Assembly: GCA_002702965.1 (NCBI GenBank)
Contig: PADE01000031.1
Location: forward strand, 18,350 to 32,354
Length of the DNA stretch: 14,005 nt
Source of the DNA: Planctomycetaceae bacterium
GTDB taxonomy: Bacteria > Planctomycetota > Planctomycetia > Pirellulales > Pirellulaceae
Direction: 5' to 3'
The position numbers and the translations under genes are program-made. A model generated the notes under the pieces. It saw only the letters and a program-made list of their open reading frames with translations. It did no database searches and was not told where the DNA came from. Of the stretch, positions 13,867-14,005 are shown one piece after another; the stretch's first letter is position 1, and the number at the start of each line of letters is the position of its first letter.

Positions 13867-14005
13867 GCTGACGTCCTCTCTCGTTGTTCGCGTCCCTCGA
13901 AGACGGGCAGCTGTTGCGAATCCAGAGCTCGAGGTCTTTAAGCGACCAACGAGTTAGTTTGCAGATTATTGCGGGCTGAATCACATTGCCACGGCTTGTC
14001 TGTTT
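13859..14005 (-). CDS. AlpA/excisionase-like helix-turn-helix protein, C-terminal fragment
   Basis: The frame is open at the window edge and gives 48 residues before TAG at 13861-13859. It reads IICKLTRWSLKDLELWI followed by NSCPSS, the second half of a MerR/AlpA-type winged helix in which the R-W-S-x-x-D-L-x-x-W-I pattern and a trailing Cys-Pro are usual for planctomycete phage-type regulators. Such proteins act as recombination directionality factors or as transcription activators of the integrase. The stop overlaps the integrase start (ATGGCTAG), which suggests a two-gene operon in this order. The N-terminal DNA-recognition helix lies beyond 14005. The assignment is from pattern and context. 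Confidence 0.7.
   Translation of the reverse strand, partial: KQTSRGNVIQPAIICKLTRWSLKDLELWIRNSCPSSRDANNERGRQHG

Larger units (their letters stand above)
12522..14005. mobile_element. Left end of an integrated element at ssrA (extends past window)
   Basis: Integrase and an AlpA/excisionase-like gene in tandem, pointing toward the 3' end of ssrA, form the usual integration module of a prophage or genomic island. The stretch looks less GC-rich than its neighbours. Size, cargo and the far att site lie outside the window, so prophage, island or satellite cannot be told apart. Confidence 0.75.

Noticed and set aside
1..14005. CRISPR array, tRNA genes, insertion sequence with terminal inverted repeats
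   Set aside because: No regularly spaced 25-40 bp repeats, no tRNA cloverleaf other than the tRNA-like part of tmRNA, and no transposase were seen.

Overview
The window looks like a piece of a planctomycete chromosome (Rhodopirellula/Blastopirellula-like). This is inferred from gene content and protein style: a Tat-exported Gfo/Idh/MocA oxidoreductase, a Tat-exported sugar-isomerase-like TIM barrel, a secreted WD40 propeller, an imidazolonepropionase-like amidohydrolase, a divergent ClpP-like protein, and a tyrosine recombinase of a type I associate with planctomycetes. GC content appears high, with mostly monocistronic genes in changing orientations. No marker in the window fixes the species.

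Layout. 1-1394 (-): citramalate synthase (cimA), its C-terminus cut by the window edge. It has a good promoter and a terminator-like hairpin in its leader (about 1486-1511). 1656-2687 (+): a ThiF/MoeB/HesA adenylyltransferase, divergent from cimA. 2855-3946 (+): an exported WD40 protein. About 4036-6870 (+): a large solitary N6-adenine DNA methyltransferase resembling the methylase/target-recognition half of Type ISP restriction enzymes, with no helicase or nuclease partner in view. 6930-7229 (+): a small two-helix membrane protein. 7319-8779 (-): a Gfo/Idh/MocA oxidoreductase with a strong terminator at 7251-7285. 8998-9546 (+): a ClpP-like protein with the catalytic Ser and His but not the Asp. 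9581-10828 (-): an amidohydrolase. 11115-12026 (+): a sugar-phosphate isomerase/epimerase-like protein with a Tat signal and a terminator-like hairpin in its leader. 12166-12521 (+): tmRNA (ssrA), tag AENNLALAA.

The right end, from about 12522 onward, is the start of an integrated mobile element that uses the tmRNA 3' end as its attachment site. It carries a tyrosine integrase (12352-13866, -) and, overlapping the integrase start by 8 nt, the C-terminal part of an AlpA/excisionase-like helix-turn-helix protein that runs off the window at 14005. Neither gene is resolved in full as a mobile element because the far att site is outside the window. The integrase frame runs on through the tmRNA terminator and antisense through the tmRNA 3' half, so its last 55 or so residues are encoded by host tmRNA sequence. 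Just inside the junction are a helically phased GCTGC repeat and a cluster of GTGAC inverted motifs, candidate sites for recombination proteins.

The genes from 1 to 12521 read as ordinary chromosomal genes rather than one pathway. The points most worth following are the integrase/tmRNA overlap with its phased repeats, the solitary Type ISP-like methyltransferase, the possible attenuator in front of cimA, and the ClpP-like protein with an altered triad.
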